The notes under the pieces: model-generated
Seen by the model: the letters and a program-made list of their open reading frames with translations, nothing else
Told to the model about the DNA's origin: nothing
Database searches by the model: none
Assembly: GCA_963736175.1 (NCBI GenBank)
Contig: CAVTNU010000023.1
Coordinates: 58,907 to 122,906, forward strand
DNA from: Rhodoblastus sp963736175
Lineage (GTDB): Bacteria; Pseudomonadota; Alphaproteobacteria; Rhizobiales; Beijerinckiaceae
Direction of reading: 5' to 3'
DNA length: 64,000 bases
Part shown: positions 11,613 to 19,671 of the stretch, piece after piece
How positions within the stretch are numbered: the first letter of the stretch is position 1
How the letters are laid out: every line of letters starts with the position of its first letter
Translations under genes and position numbers: made by a program

Positions 11613-12685
11613 GCAAGCCGTCAAGCAAAACGCTCAACACGGCCGCCGATCTGGTCGCCGCCGGTCTGCTCGCCGCCGCGGACGAAGCCGCCATCGCCGC
11701 CGTCACGGCGCGTTATGCGCTGGCGATCACGCCCGCGGTCGCCGATCTGATCGACAAAAATGACGCCGCCGATCCGATCGCCCGGCAATTTCTGCCCGAT
11801 CCGCGCGAATTGGTCATGGGGGCCGGCGAACGCGCGGATCCGATCGGCGACGACGCCTTCGCCGTCGCCCCCGGCGTCGTTCACCGCTATCCTGATCGGG
11901 TTCTGCTGAAACTTGTCGACGTCTGTCCGGTCTATTGCCGCTTTTGCTTTCGCCGGGAAAGTGTCGGGGCGGGCGGCAAGGGCGTGCTGTCGGACGCCGA
12001 ACTCGACGCCGCTTTCGCCTATATCGCCGCCGACAAGGCGATCTGGGAGGTCATCGTCACCGGTGGCGATCCGCTGGCTCTGTCGGCGCGCCGTTTGCGC
12101 GACGCGGTGGCGCGATTGAGCCGGATCGATCATGTCAAGATCCTGCGTTTTCATACGCGCGCGCCGTGCGTGGCGCCCGAACGCATTACGCCGGATCTAC
12201 TGGAAGCCCTGCATTGCGCCGGCAAGACGGTTTTTGTCGCGTTGCACGCCAACCATCCGCGCGAATTGACGCCCGCGGCGCGGCGCGCCTGCGCCCAAAT
12301 CATCGATTCGGGCGCGGTCATGGTGAGCCAAAGCGTGTTGCTGGCCGGCGTCAACGACAATGTCGAGACGCTCGGCCAACTGATGCGCGCCTTCGTCGAG
12401 ACGCGAATCAAGCCCTATTACCTGCACCAGGGCGATCTGGCTCCCGGCACGGCGCATCTACGCGTGCCGATCGAGCGCGGGCGCGAACTGGTGGGCCAGC
12501 TTCTGGGCCGGATTTCCGGCCTGTGCCAGCCCGTGTACACGCTCGATATTCCCGGCGGCCACGGCAAGGCCCCAATCGGTCCCGATTATCTGTTTTCTCA
12601 CCACGAAGGCGGCCATCGGCAATGGCGCGTCCGCGACTTTCGCGGCAAACTCCACCGCTACGATCCTGACGGCATGGACTCATGA
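11609..12685 (+). CDS. epmB: EF-P lysine 2,3-aminomutase EpmB (radical SAM)
   Basis: Radical-SAM, PLP-dependent enzyme that makes (R)-beta-lysine for EpmA. ATG 11609 overlaps the epmA stop (ATGA). The product is 358 residues, shorter than catabolic KamA. The iron-sulfur motif CPVYCRFC has C106, C110 and C113. VTGGDPLALS is the SAM-binding GGD region. The PLP lysine is in DIPGGHGKAPIG near the C-terminus. KamA and EpmB are close relatives; adjacency to epmA and efp favours the EF-P role. Its own TGA overlaps the next ATG (ATGA). Confidence 0.94.
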   Translation: MSKPSSKTLNTAADLVAAGLLAAADEAAIAAVTARYALAITPAVADLIDKNDAADPIARQFLPDPRELVMGAGERADPIGDDAFAVAPGVVHRYPDRVLLKLVDVCPVYCRFCFRRESVGAGGKGVLSDAELDAAFAYIAADKAIWEVIVTGGDPLALSARRLRDAVARLSRIDHVKILRFHTRAPCVAPERITPDLLEALHCAGKTVFVALHANHPRELTPAARRACAQIIDSGAVMVSQSVLLAGVNDNVETLGQLMRAFVETRIKPYYLHQGDLAPGTAHLRVPIERGRELVGQLLGRISGLCQPVYTLDIPGGHGKAPIGPDYLFSHHEGGHRQWRVRDFRGKLHRYDPDGMDS

Positions 12686-15138
12686 TTCTTCTCGTGCGCA
12701 AAAACGCAATTCGGCTGCTCGCCGCTGTCGGCTTTCTGGGATTGACCAGTTTCGCCCTGGCGCAAACGAACGCCGCGGACGTCGCGGCGCAGTCGGGCGC
12801 CAGCTTCGACGCCGAGGTCAAGCGTCTGGATCAGGACAAGCAGGGCCTCGAACGCATCGCGACGGCGCTGCGTCGCGCCGAGCTTGACGATCGCGCGCTT
12901 GCCGACCTGCGGGCGCAAACCGCGCCGATCGCCGCCGATCTTCAGGGCGTCATCGCCGAAATAGCGCCCAAGCTCGACGCCTTGAAAACGCGCCTCGATC
13001 AGCTCGGACCCAAGCCGGACGACAAAGCGCCGCCCGAAAGCGCCGCCGTCACCAAGGAGCGCGCCGATCAGCAGAAGCTGTTCGATGATCGCCAGGAACT
13101 GATCAAACGCGCCAAATTGCTGGCGGTGCAGACGGACCAAACCGCCGCGAGCGTCGCCGCGCGCCGGCGCGCGCTGTTCACCACGGCCTTGTTTCAAAGC
13201 TCGGCGAGCATCGCCTCGCCGAGTCTCTGGCTCGACGTCGCCCGCGAAGCGCCTGAAAACGCCGCCTCGCTCGCCGCCGTTTTCGCGGCGGCCGGCGCCA
13301 ACGCCCTGGGCCGGCTCGGGGCCGCGGGCTTGTCCATGCTCGCCGCTTTATGCGCCGCGCTGGCGGCGGCCTGGGCGCTGCTGGCCAAAGTCGCGGATCG
13401 GGTGATCGCGCGCGACGCCGCTGGTCAAAAGCCGAGCGAATGGCAAAAGGCCCGGGCGGCGCTATGGACCTGCTTGGTCGTCACGGCCTTGCCGGTCGCC
13501 GCGATCTGGAGCCTGGTCGCCGCTCTGCGCTGGTTCAACCTGTTTGATTCCAATCTGGCGCCGCTGGCGCTGGCGGTTTCCCACGGCGTGATCCGCGTGG
13601 CGTTGGCCGGCGGCCTCGCCAGCGCGATTCTGGCGCCGAGACGCCCGCTTTGGCGCCTGATCGACGCACCCGAGCCGCTCGCCCGGCGATTGACGCGTCT
13701 GGCGATTTTGGCCGCCTTTATCATGGCGGCCGGCAAGATCCTCGCCGCCTGCAATGAAATTTATGACGCCAGCCTGTCGTTTTCGGCGGCGAGCCGGGGG
13801 GCGGTCGCCCTGCTCGTCGCGCTTGTGCTGGCGCGCGGACTATATGGCCTCGCTGGCGAGGATGAGGACTCCGAGCAAAGGTCGGTCAGCGCCTGGCAGG
13901 CGCCCGCCCGCTTCGCCATCTGGGCGGCGCTTGTCGGCGTGATCGGCGCCGCGCTGTTGGGCTATGTCGCCCTGGCCGCCTTCATCGTCGATCAGATCGC
14001 CTGGGACGCGCTGGTTTTCGGCTTGTTGTTTCTCGCCGTCAAATTGGCGCGAAGCGGCGTGGAGACGGCCTTTCGCCCCGGCTCGACGCTCAGCCGCTCC
14101 CTGATGTCCTCGCTCGGCCTGCGCCACGAATCGCTGCAACAGCTTGGCGCGCTGCTCGACGGAGGACTCTATGTCGCCTTATGCGGCGTCGCCATTTTAC
14201 TCGTTCTCGCGCCTTGGGGCTTGCAATCCGACGATCTGCTCGGCTCGGCGCGCTCGGCCTTTTTTGGCCTGGAAATTGGCGGCGTCACCATTTCGCTGTC
14301 GAGTCTTGTCCTCGCATTAGCGTTCTTCGCGTTGGGCTACGCCCTGACGCATGGCTTTCAGGGCTGGTTGGAGAACAGCTATCTGCCACTGACAAGCCTC
14401 GACACGGGCCTGCGCGCCTCAATCGGCGCCAGCGTCGGCTATATCGGCGTGTTGTTGTCGCTCGGCCTCGCCGTCGGCTTTATCGGCATCAATCTGGAAA
14501 AACTGGCGCTCATCGCCGGCGCCTTGTCGGTCGGCGTCGGCCTTGGTTTGCAATCGGTGGTCAATAATTTCGTCTCTGGCCTTATTTTGCTTTGGGAGCG
14601 GACGATCAGGGTGGGCGATTGGGTGGTGGTCGGCGAGGAGCAGGGTCTGGTTCGACGCATCAATGTGCGCGCCACCGAGATCGAGACGTTCGATCGCGCC
14701 ACGATGATCGTGCCCAACGCCAATATGGTGGGCGGCATCGTCAAGAACTGGGTGCGCGGCGACCGCTCGGCGCGAATCAAGATTCCCTTTTTCATCTCCA
14801 GCGCCGTCGACCCCGAACAGGCGCGCGCCCTCCTTATCGAGGCGGCCAAGGCGCATGATCTCGTGGTCGGCATTCCGGCGCCGACCGTCATGTTCACGAG
14901 CTTTGCCAATGGCGCGCTGAATTTTGAACTGGTCTGCTTCGTCGAGGATGTCGAGACGGCGGGTCGGGTGAAAAGCGATCTGTTGTTCGCCGTCTTCAAA
15001 CTGTTCAAGGACGCTGGCATTGAATCCTCCGCCAGCCAGGCGCCGGCGCCGGTTCGCCTCATCGACCTACAGGCTTTGCTCAACGGTTTGAAAGACGCCG
15101 AAGAAACCTCCGACGTCGCCCGAACAAGACAATCTTAA
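12682..15138 (+). CDS. Large MscS-family mechanosensitive channel with DUF3772-type N-terminal domain
   Basis: Inner-membrane mechanosensitive channel of 818 residues, in the size class of MscK-like/DUF3772 proteins. A signal peptide (MILLVRKNAIRLLAAVGFLG, cleavage likely after LAQ) precedes a helical periplasmic domain of about 150 residues with coiled-coil character. About ten membrane segments follow. The MscS core is unmistakable: glycine/alanine pore helix GALSVGVGLGLQSVVNNFVSG, then the beta domain ERTIRVGDWVVVGEEQGLV and the C-terminal cage. It is coupled to epmB by a 4-nt overlap, so it is cotranslated with the EF-P modifiers. The functional reason is unclear. Confidence 0.93.
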   Translation: MILLVRKNAIRLLAAVGFLGLTSFALAQTNAADVAAQSGASFDAEVKRLDQDKQGLERIATALRRAELDDRALADLRAQTAPIAADLQGVIAEIAPKLDALKTRLDQLGPKPDDKAPPESAAVTKERADQQKLFDDRQELIKRAKLLAVQTDQTAASVAARRRALFTTALFQSSASIASPSLWLDVAREAPENAASLAAVFAAAGANALGRLGAAGLSMLAALCAALAAAWALLAKVADRVIARDAAGQKPSEWQKARAALWTCLVVTALPVAAIWSLVAALRWFNLFDSNLAPLALAVSHGVIRVALAGGLASAILAPRRPLWRLIDAPEPLARRLTRLAILAAFIMAAGKILAACNEIYDASLSFSAASRGAVALLVALVLARGLYGLAGEDEDSEQRSVSAWQAPARFAIWAALVGVIGAALLGYVALAAFIVDQIAWDALVFGLLFLAVKLARSGVETAFRPGSTLSRSLMSSLGLRHESLQQLGALLDGGLYVALCGVAILLVLAPWGLQSDDLLGSARSAFFGLEIGGVTISLSSLVLALAFFALGYALTHGFQGWLENSYLPLTSLDTGLRASIGASVGYIGVLLSLGLAVGFIGINLEKLALIAGALSVGVGLGLQSVVNNFVSGLILLWERTIRVGDWVVVGEEQGLVRRINVRATEIETFDRATMIVPNANMVGGIVKNWVRGDRSARIKIPFFISSAVDPEQARALLIEAAKAHDLVVGIPAPTVMFTSFANGALNFELVCFVEDVETAGRVKSDLLFAVFKLFKDAGIESSASQAPAPVRLIDLQALLNGLKDAEETSDVARTRQS

Positions 15139-15197
15139 CCTTTGCCGCGCCAGATCGGCGGCCAAAGCCGCCTCGCGCGGGATCAGGAAATCACCGC

Positions 15198-15698
15198 ATG
15201 ACAAATATTTCGCGCCCGCCGAAATGGCTTGGCCTCATCCAGACGGGCGCGCTCTGCGCCGCTTTAGCCGCTTGTTCCGATTCCTCGCCGATAGCCGCGC
15301 CGCAGCCGAGCTTTTACGATCATCTGGCGAGCGCCGACGCTCATGTCGATCCGGCCGCCGCGCGCGACATGATTTCGGTCTATCGACGCAACAACGGACT
15401 TTCGACCTTGTCGATCGATCCTGAATTAATGCGTCGGGCGCAGGCGCGGGCCGACGCGATGGCGCGGGCCGACAAGGTCGATCGCGAATCGCGCTTGAAT
15501 GAGGCGGGAAAGGGCGCCGGCGTCGAAAACGTTTCGGCCGGCTATCATACCTTGGCCGAAGCCTTCTCGGGCTGGCGTCAATCGCCTCATCACAACGCCA
15601 ATATGCTGGCGCCGCGCGCGCGGGCGATGGGTATCGCCACGGCCTATAACCCGGCCTCGAAATACAAGGTATTCTGGGCGTTGGAGCTGGCGGACTGA
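15198..15698 (+). CDS. CAP/SCP-domain (PR-1-like) lipoprotein
   Basis: A 166-residue protein with an N-terminal lipoprotein signal; lipobox LAAC puts the lipidated cysteine at C26. The rest matches the CAP superfamily (PF00188): an N-terminal helix with MISVYRRNNGLSTLSIDPEL, then RAQARADAMARADKVDRES, VENVSAGYHTLAEAFSGWRQSPHHNANMLAPRARAMGIA, and a closing strand with YKVFWALELAD. Bacterial CAP proteins are secreted or envelope proteins of poorly known activity. It sits alone, about 60 bp after the MscS gene and on the same strand, and converges with the amidotransferase gene. Confidence 0.88.
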   Translation: MTNISRPPKWLGLIQTGALCAALAACSDSSPIAAPQPSFYDHLASADAHVDPAAARDMISVYRRNNGLSTLSIDPELMRRAQARADAMARADKVDRESRLNEAGKGAGVENVSAGYHTLAEAFSGWRQSPHHNANMLAPRARAMGIATAYNPASKYKVFWALELAD

Positions 15699-15733
15699 TC
15701 GGTCTTCACGCCGGCGGCCGCCGTAAAGCCGGT

Positions 15734-16525
15734 CTATTCGGCCGCGACGGCTTGCGAGTCAGCCGCGGCGCGGGCGTCCGAGTCCTCATCCTGACGCCCG
15801 AGCGTCAGCCACTTGCGCAGAAACGCGGAAGTCCAGCGCGCCAGCGGGCGATCATGGACGAACCAGCCGTCGATTTGATTTTGCCGCGTCTGCGCGCCCG
15901 GCAGGTTCAGCCGGTCGTGGGCGACGACAGTCCAGCGGCACATCATCTGATAGGTGACGTCAGGGTGAAACTGCAGGCCGAAAGCAGCCTTGCCGACGGC
16001 GATCGCCTGCGCCTCGAAATCGGCGCCGGCGGCGAGCAGCGTCGCGCCTTTGGGCGTGTCGAATCCTTCGCGGTGCCATTGATAGACATGGTCGGGAAAC
16101 GGCTCGTCGCACAGGCTGTGTCCGGCGTTCGTCGGGAAGATCGGATAATAGCCGACCTCGACCAAGCCTCGCGGATGGGCGCTGACGCGATGGCCGAGGT
16201 GGCGCGCCAGCAATTGCGCGCCCAGGCAGATTCCCAGAAATGGCTTGTCCTCGGCCAAAGGCGCGCCGATCCATTCGATTTCCCGACGCAGCCAGTCGTC
16301 TTCGTCGTTGGCGCTCATCGGTCCGCCGAACATCACGGCGCAGGAATGTCCGGCCATGGTCTTGGGCAAGGGATCGCCGAAGCGCGGTCGCCGGATGTCG
16401 AGCGCAACGCCCATATGCCGCAGCAACATGCCGATGCGCCCGGGCGTCGAATGCTCCTGATGCAGCACGATCAGCGCCGGTTTGCGCTGAAATTCAGAGG
16501 AAAAGAGCGACGGCGAAGCTGTCAT
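15734..16525 (-). CDS. Class I glutamine amidotransferase-like protein
   Basis: Stand-alone class I glutamine amidotransferase (GMP-synthase-type GATase) of 263 residues. The nucleophile is C100 in FLGICLGAQLLARHLG and the catalytic histidine H187 in FGLQFHPDVTYQM, with the acid partner expected at position 189 (D) in place of the usual glutamate. FGGPMSAND at 67-74 is the oxyanion region. Such proteins (COG0518) are often annotated as GMP synthase-like and act on unidentified substrates, sometimes as gamma-glutamyl hydrolases. It is the last gene of a leftward set with the broken SDR and the TerB-like gene, 14 bp after the SDR frame ends. Confidence 0.9.
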   Translation of the reverse strand: MTASPSLFSSEFQRKPALIVLHQEHSTPGRIGMLLRHMGVALDIRRPRFGDPLPKTMAGHSCAVMFGGPMSANDEDDWLRREIEWIGAPLAEDKPFLGICLGAQLLARHLGHRVSAHPRGLVEVGYYPIFPTNAGHSLCDEPFPDHVYQWHREGFDTPKGATLLAAGADFEAQAIAVGKAAFGLQFHPDVTYQMMCRWTVVAHDRLNLPGAQTRQNQIDGWFVHDRPLARWTSAFLRKWLTLGRQDEDSDARAAADSQAVAAE

Positions 16526-16539
16526 TGCAACGACGATCC

Positions 16540-17351
16540 TCAGGGACTGCGCGGTTTCTGCAGGGCGGCGACAAAGGGCAAAGCGACGGCCTTGGGCAGG
16601 AAGGGCGCGCTCCAGGCGGTGATTTTGGTCATCAGGCCGGGAATAACCGTGCGGACCCCCGCCATCATGCCGTCATAGCCGGCTTTGGCGACGTCCTGCG
16701 GCGGCAGCGCGCCGAATTTCAGCAGCGCCAGATTGGGGAAAAACGCGCGCGCGCCTGGAATCCGGTGGGCACCGGACCGGGGCAAAGCGCGGTGACGGAA
16801 ACGCCCCGCGGCGCCAATTCATGCCCCAGCGCCTGTGAGAAGGACAACACATAGGCTTTGGAGGCGTAATAGACCGCCATTTCCGGTCCCGGCATGAAAC
16901 CGGCCAGCGACGCGGTGTTGAGAATGCGGCCTTTGTTGCGCGCCAAAGGCTCGACGAAGCGCAGGCACAGATCGGTCAGCGCCCGCACGTTCAGATCAAT
17001 GATGCCGAGCTGTTCCTCGCGGTCGTTGTCGGCGGCGGCGCCAAGCACGCCATAACCGGCGTTGTTGACGAGAAATTCCGGTTCGGCGCCGGCTCGCGTC
17101 AATTCGCCGACGAAAGCCTCGATCGCTTCGGCCTTGCCAAGGTCGCAAGCGAACACCAGCGGACGCGGGCGCCCGCTCGCGGCGATCTCGTCGGCGAGGG
17201 CGTCCAGCGCCGCCTTGCCGCGCGCGACAAGGGCCAGATCATGGCCGTTTTTTGCGGCCAGACGCGCCAATTCCGCGCCGATGCCGCTGGACGCGCCGGT
17301 AATCAGCATGACTTTGCGAAGGGGCTGTTGGCCAACGGATTCCTGCGTCAT
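16540..17351 (-). pseudogene. Short-chain dehydrogenase/reductase, interrupted by a frameshift
   Basis: NAD(P)-dependent classical SDR (COG0300/DltE-like). The upstream frame (17351 to 16719) holds the cofactor motif TGASSGIG (19-26), NNAG (96-99), catalytic S148 and the Y161-x3-K165 pair, and reaches PGPVPTGFQA before running into an off-frame tail. The next frame, from about 16760 to 16540, continues the family C-terminus with ALPPQDVAKAGYDGMMAG and RTVIPGLMTK. The frames meet at a CG-dinucleotide run at 16744-16754. Removing one dinucleotide restores a single reading frame of about 270 codons, the usual SDR length. Either a real slippage mutation or a sequencing error explains this. Its ATG overlaps the TerB-like stop by four bases. 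Confidence 0.85.
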
Positions 17352-17818
17352 CGCGGTTGATCCTCAAAGTCGGGGTCGTCGCTCAAGCGACGTCCCATAC
17401 CAGCATGCGTTGGGGCTTCGAGCAATTCGCAAACGCGCAAGACGACATTTTCCTCAAATTCGTGCATTTTGCCGTCGGCTCTGGCGACGTCCCACATCAT
17501 TTCGACAAGGCGCCGACGTTCGGAAGCTGACAGCGCGCGTTTCAAGACGGAGACAAAGCCAGAAAGGTCGGTTTCTTCCCTGTCGCGCCGTTCGGCTTCA
17601 GCGATCAATTTCTTCACCGCATGAGCGTCGAGATTGAACCGTCGTTGCAGGAGATCCTGGACGACCCGCTGCTCGCTGGCGCTGAACAGTCCGTCCGCAG
17701 CCGCCACATGCACCAGCAAAGCGGCGAAGGTGAGGCGCGCGTCATCGGGCGAAGCGTCGGGCATGCGCGCGTCCGACGTCAGGATCTCGGCGAAAAAGCG
17801 GGTCAATTTGTCAAACAT
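17348..17818 (-). CDS. TerB-like (tellurite resistance/co-chaperone) domain protein
   Basis: A small all-helical protein of 156 residues from ATG 17818 (MFDKLTRFFAEIL). The open frame extends to 17863 but the extra residues look non-conserved. The TerB-like signature is FAALLVHVAAADGLFSASEQ, with acidic residues typical of the metal-binding helix pair, followed by the second repeat MMWDVARADGKMHEFEENVVLRVCELL. Many alphaproteobacteria carry this single-domain TerB family (COG4103) with unknown role; tellurite resistance should not be assumed. A CtrA-type box lies about 50 bp upstream of the start. Downstream is the SDR gene, overlapping by four bases. Confidence 0.85.
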   Translation of the reverse strand: MFDKLTRFFAEILTSDARMPDASPDDARLTFAALLVHVAAADGLFSASEQRVVQDLLQRRFNLDAHAVKKLIAEAERRDREETDLSGFVSVLKRALSASERRRLVEMMWDVARADGKMHEFEENVVLRVCELLEAPTHAGMGRRLSDDPDFEDQPR

Positions 17819-17869
17819 GCCCGAACCAGCCTGGATGATCGTCCGACCTATGATCTTGGCCAAGGACGC

Positions 17870-17885
17870 TTAACAGAGCATTAAC
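17870..17885 (+). promoter_or_regulatory. Candidate CtrA binding site
   Basis: TTAACAGAGCATTAAC matches the full CtrA consensus TTAA-N7-TTAAC at all nine fixed positions. It lies 52 bp upstream of the TerB-like start (- strand) and about 175 bp before the PLP-enzyme gene on +. Proximity makes the TerB-SDR-amidotransferase set the likelier target. The match is seen; regulation by CtrA is inferred from the known alphaproteobacterial consensus. Confidence 0.6.
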
Positions 17886-17948
17886 CATATAGAAAAGCCT
17901 GCTTTTTTGCCGTCGGGCAAGCAAATTCAGCTCCTCCCCGGCGCGGGT

Positions 17949-17962
17949 TTAACGAACGTTAA
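17949..17962. promoter_or_regulatory. Palindrome upstream of the PLP/ATP-grasp gene set
   Basis: TTAACGAACGTTAA is a perfect inverted repeat (6-bp arms, AA spacer) about 97 bp before the first PLP-enzyme start. It contains TTAA-N6-TTAA, one base short of CtrA spacing, so it is more likely an operator for another dimeric regulator. The target protein is unknown. Confidence 0.35.
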
Positions 17963-18058
17963 CCTTCCTGAAGCAATCTTGAACGGCCTTCGACGCGATG
18001 AATCGGCGCGGGCTTTGATTTTTCAGGGCGCATCGCCCGTCGGCTTGAAGGGCGGAAT

Positions 18059-19669
18059 ATGGTCGGCGCAACGGGGAAAAATTGGCGTAAGCATTCGTCT
18101 TCCCCGCCAAGCGGCTTGAGCCATGCCGATTTGGGCAAGCTCGGCGCGGGGGCGGCGTTCTCGGCCAGCGTCCTGGCGATGTTTTTGACGTCCGGCGGCG
18201 ACGAGCGCATCGCTCTAGATCCGCTTACGGGCGTCAACAGATATGGCGCGCCGCCAAGTCCCGCGCCGGATGAAATCTGGCTGTCCTCCTCCACCGCCGC
18301 CGCCGTCAGCCCGCGCGGCTACCGCGCCGCGCAAGACGCGCTCGCGGCCATGATGACGGGCGTTATCCGTCCGGACCAATGGTTCGAGACGTTGCGCGCG
18401 CGCATTCAGGCGCTCTATGGCGTCGGGCGATCGCAAGTCGTGCTTTGCGCCTCGGGCACGGAAGCCGAATTGCTGGCGTTGGCGGTCGCCCGCCATTGCC
18501 TCGAAGGCCGGCTCGTCAATTTCGTCGTTGCGCCGGACGAAACCGGAACGGGCGTCATGAAAGCGGCTTCCGGGGCGCATTTTCTGTCCTCGACCGCGCT
18601 GGGCGGAGCGGCGCGCGCTGGCGCGTCCATCGAGGGTCTGGACACCGCCTCCATCGAGACGCGCTCAGCCGATTTGCGCAACGCCAACGGTCGTCCGCGT
18701 CGGATCGAGGCGCTGGACGACGAGGTTCGGGCGCAAGCGCGCGCCGCGCTTGGCGGCGGCGCCGGTCTGATGCTCCATATTCTCGACGCGTCGAAAACCG
18801 GACTTGCCGGTCCAAGCCGCCAATGCGTCCTGCAGCTCGAACAGGAGTTCGGCGCGGCCAAACTGCTTGGCGTCGTCGACGCCTGCCAGTTGCGGTGTTC
18901 GCCGGCGCAGATTCGCGCCGATCTGCTGGCCGGTCGCATGGTGATGATTTCCGGCTCGAAATTCGCCGGCGGCCCGCCCTTCTCCGGCGCCTTGCTGATT
19001 CCCGAAAAGATCGCCGATCGGCTTCAGTCCGAATTTTTGCCGCAAGGGCTCGGCGCTTATTCGGCGCAGCGGGATTGGCCGGCGTCTCTGCGCGAACGCG
19101 CCGGTTCGGCCCTCGCCTTTGGCGCCAATCTCGGCCTCGGGCTGCGGTGGGAGGCCGCGCTGGCCGAGCTGGAGCTTTACCAGTCGCTCGATCAGAACCT
19201 CGCCTGCGCCGTTAAATCGCTGTTCGAGCAGGAAACGCGCGCGCGAATCGCGGAAATTCCCGGGCTGGAGGCGCTCGAAAAAGAGCCGGCGGCGCTCTAT
19301 GGCTCCAATACGATTCTGCCTGTCTTCACCAGGGGCGCGGACGCCAGCCTTGCCGCCTGCAAGGGCCTGCACGAAGCGCTGCGCCGGAAAGGCGATCGGC
19401 CCGAACTGGCGCGCATCTGCCATATCGGCCAACCTGTCGCCGTCGGCGCGCGCTACGCCCTGCGCATCGCCTTGAGCGCGCCGCACATTGTCGATATCGC
19501 CTTGAGAATTCAGGACGGCGCGACAATCGAATCGGCGTTCGCTCCATTCGCCGACGATCTCGATTTCCTGTTGCGCAAATGGGATTGTCTCGCCCGCGCC
19601 GTCGATGAAGACGATTTCCGCCGTTCCTCGTCCACGTTCGATCCGGCCGGCGGCAGAGCAAAGGGCTGA
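18059..19669 (+). CDS. PLP-dependent enzyme, fold type I, unrecognised function
   Basis: A 536-residue protein with aminotransferase-class-V-like features. The substrate is not recognisable. LCASGTEAELLALAVARH (129-146) resembles the phosphate-binding turn, D274 in VVDACQ is placed to pair with the PLP pyridine nitrogen, and K301 in MISGSKFAGGPPFSG is the likely Schiff-base lysine. No signal peptide is obvious. The start is uncertain: ATG 18059 follows a GAAGGGCGGA stretch, while ATG 18179 would remove 40 poorly conserved-looking residues. The stop is followed after two bases by a TTG start for a second, different PLP enzyme, indicating one operon. It could be a lyase, transaminase or a structural homologue of SepSecS-like proteins. 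Confidence 0.7.
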   Translation: MVGATGKNWRKHSSSPPSGLSHADLGKLGAGAAFSASVLAMFLTSGGDERIALDPLTGVNRYGAPPSPAPDEIWLSSSTAAAVSPRGYRAAQDALAAMMTGVIRPDQWFETLRARIQALYGVGRSQVVLCASGTEAELLALAVARHCLEGRLVNFVVAPDETGTGVMKAASGAHFLSSTALGGAARAGASIEGLDTASIETRSADLRNANGRPRRIEALDDEVRAQARAALGGGAGLMLHILDASKTGLAGPSRQCVLQLEQEFGAAKLLGVVDACQLRCSPAQIRADLLAGRMVMISGSKFAGGPPFSGALLIPEKIADRLQSEFLPQGLGAYSAQRDWPASLRERAGSALAFGANLGLGLRWEAALAELELYQSLDQNLACAVKSLFEQETRARIAEIPGLEALEKEPAALYGSNTILPVFTRGADASLAACKGLHEALRRKGDRPELARICHIGQPVAVGARYALRIALSAPHIVDIALRIQDGATIESAFAPFADDLDFLLRKWDCLARAVDEDDFRRSSSTFDPAGGRAKG

Positions 19670-19671
19670 TC

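Noticed and set aside
17348..17818. Tellurite resistance function for the TerB-like gene
   Set aside because: No terC, terD or terZ genes are present. Single-domain TerB proteins are widespread without any link to tellurite.
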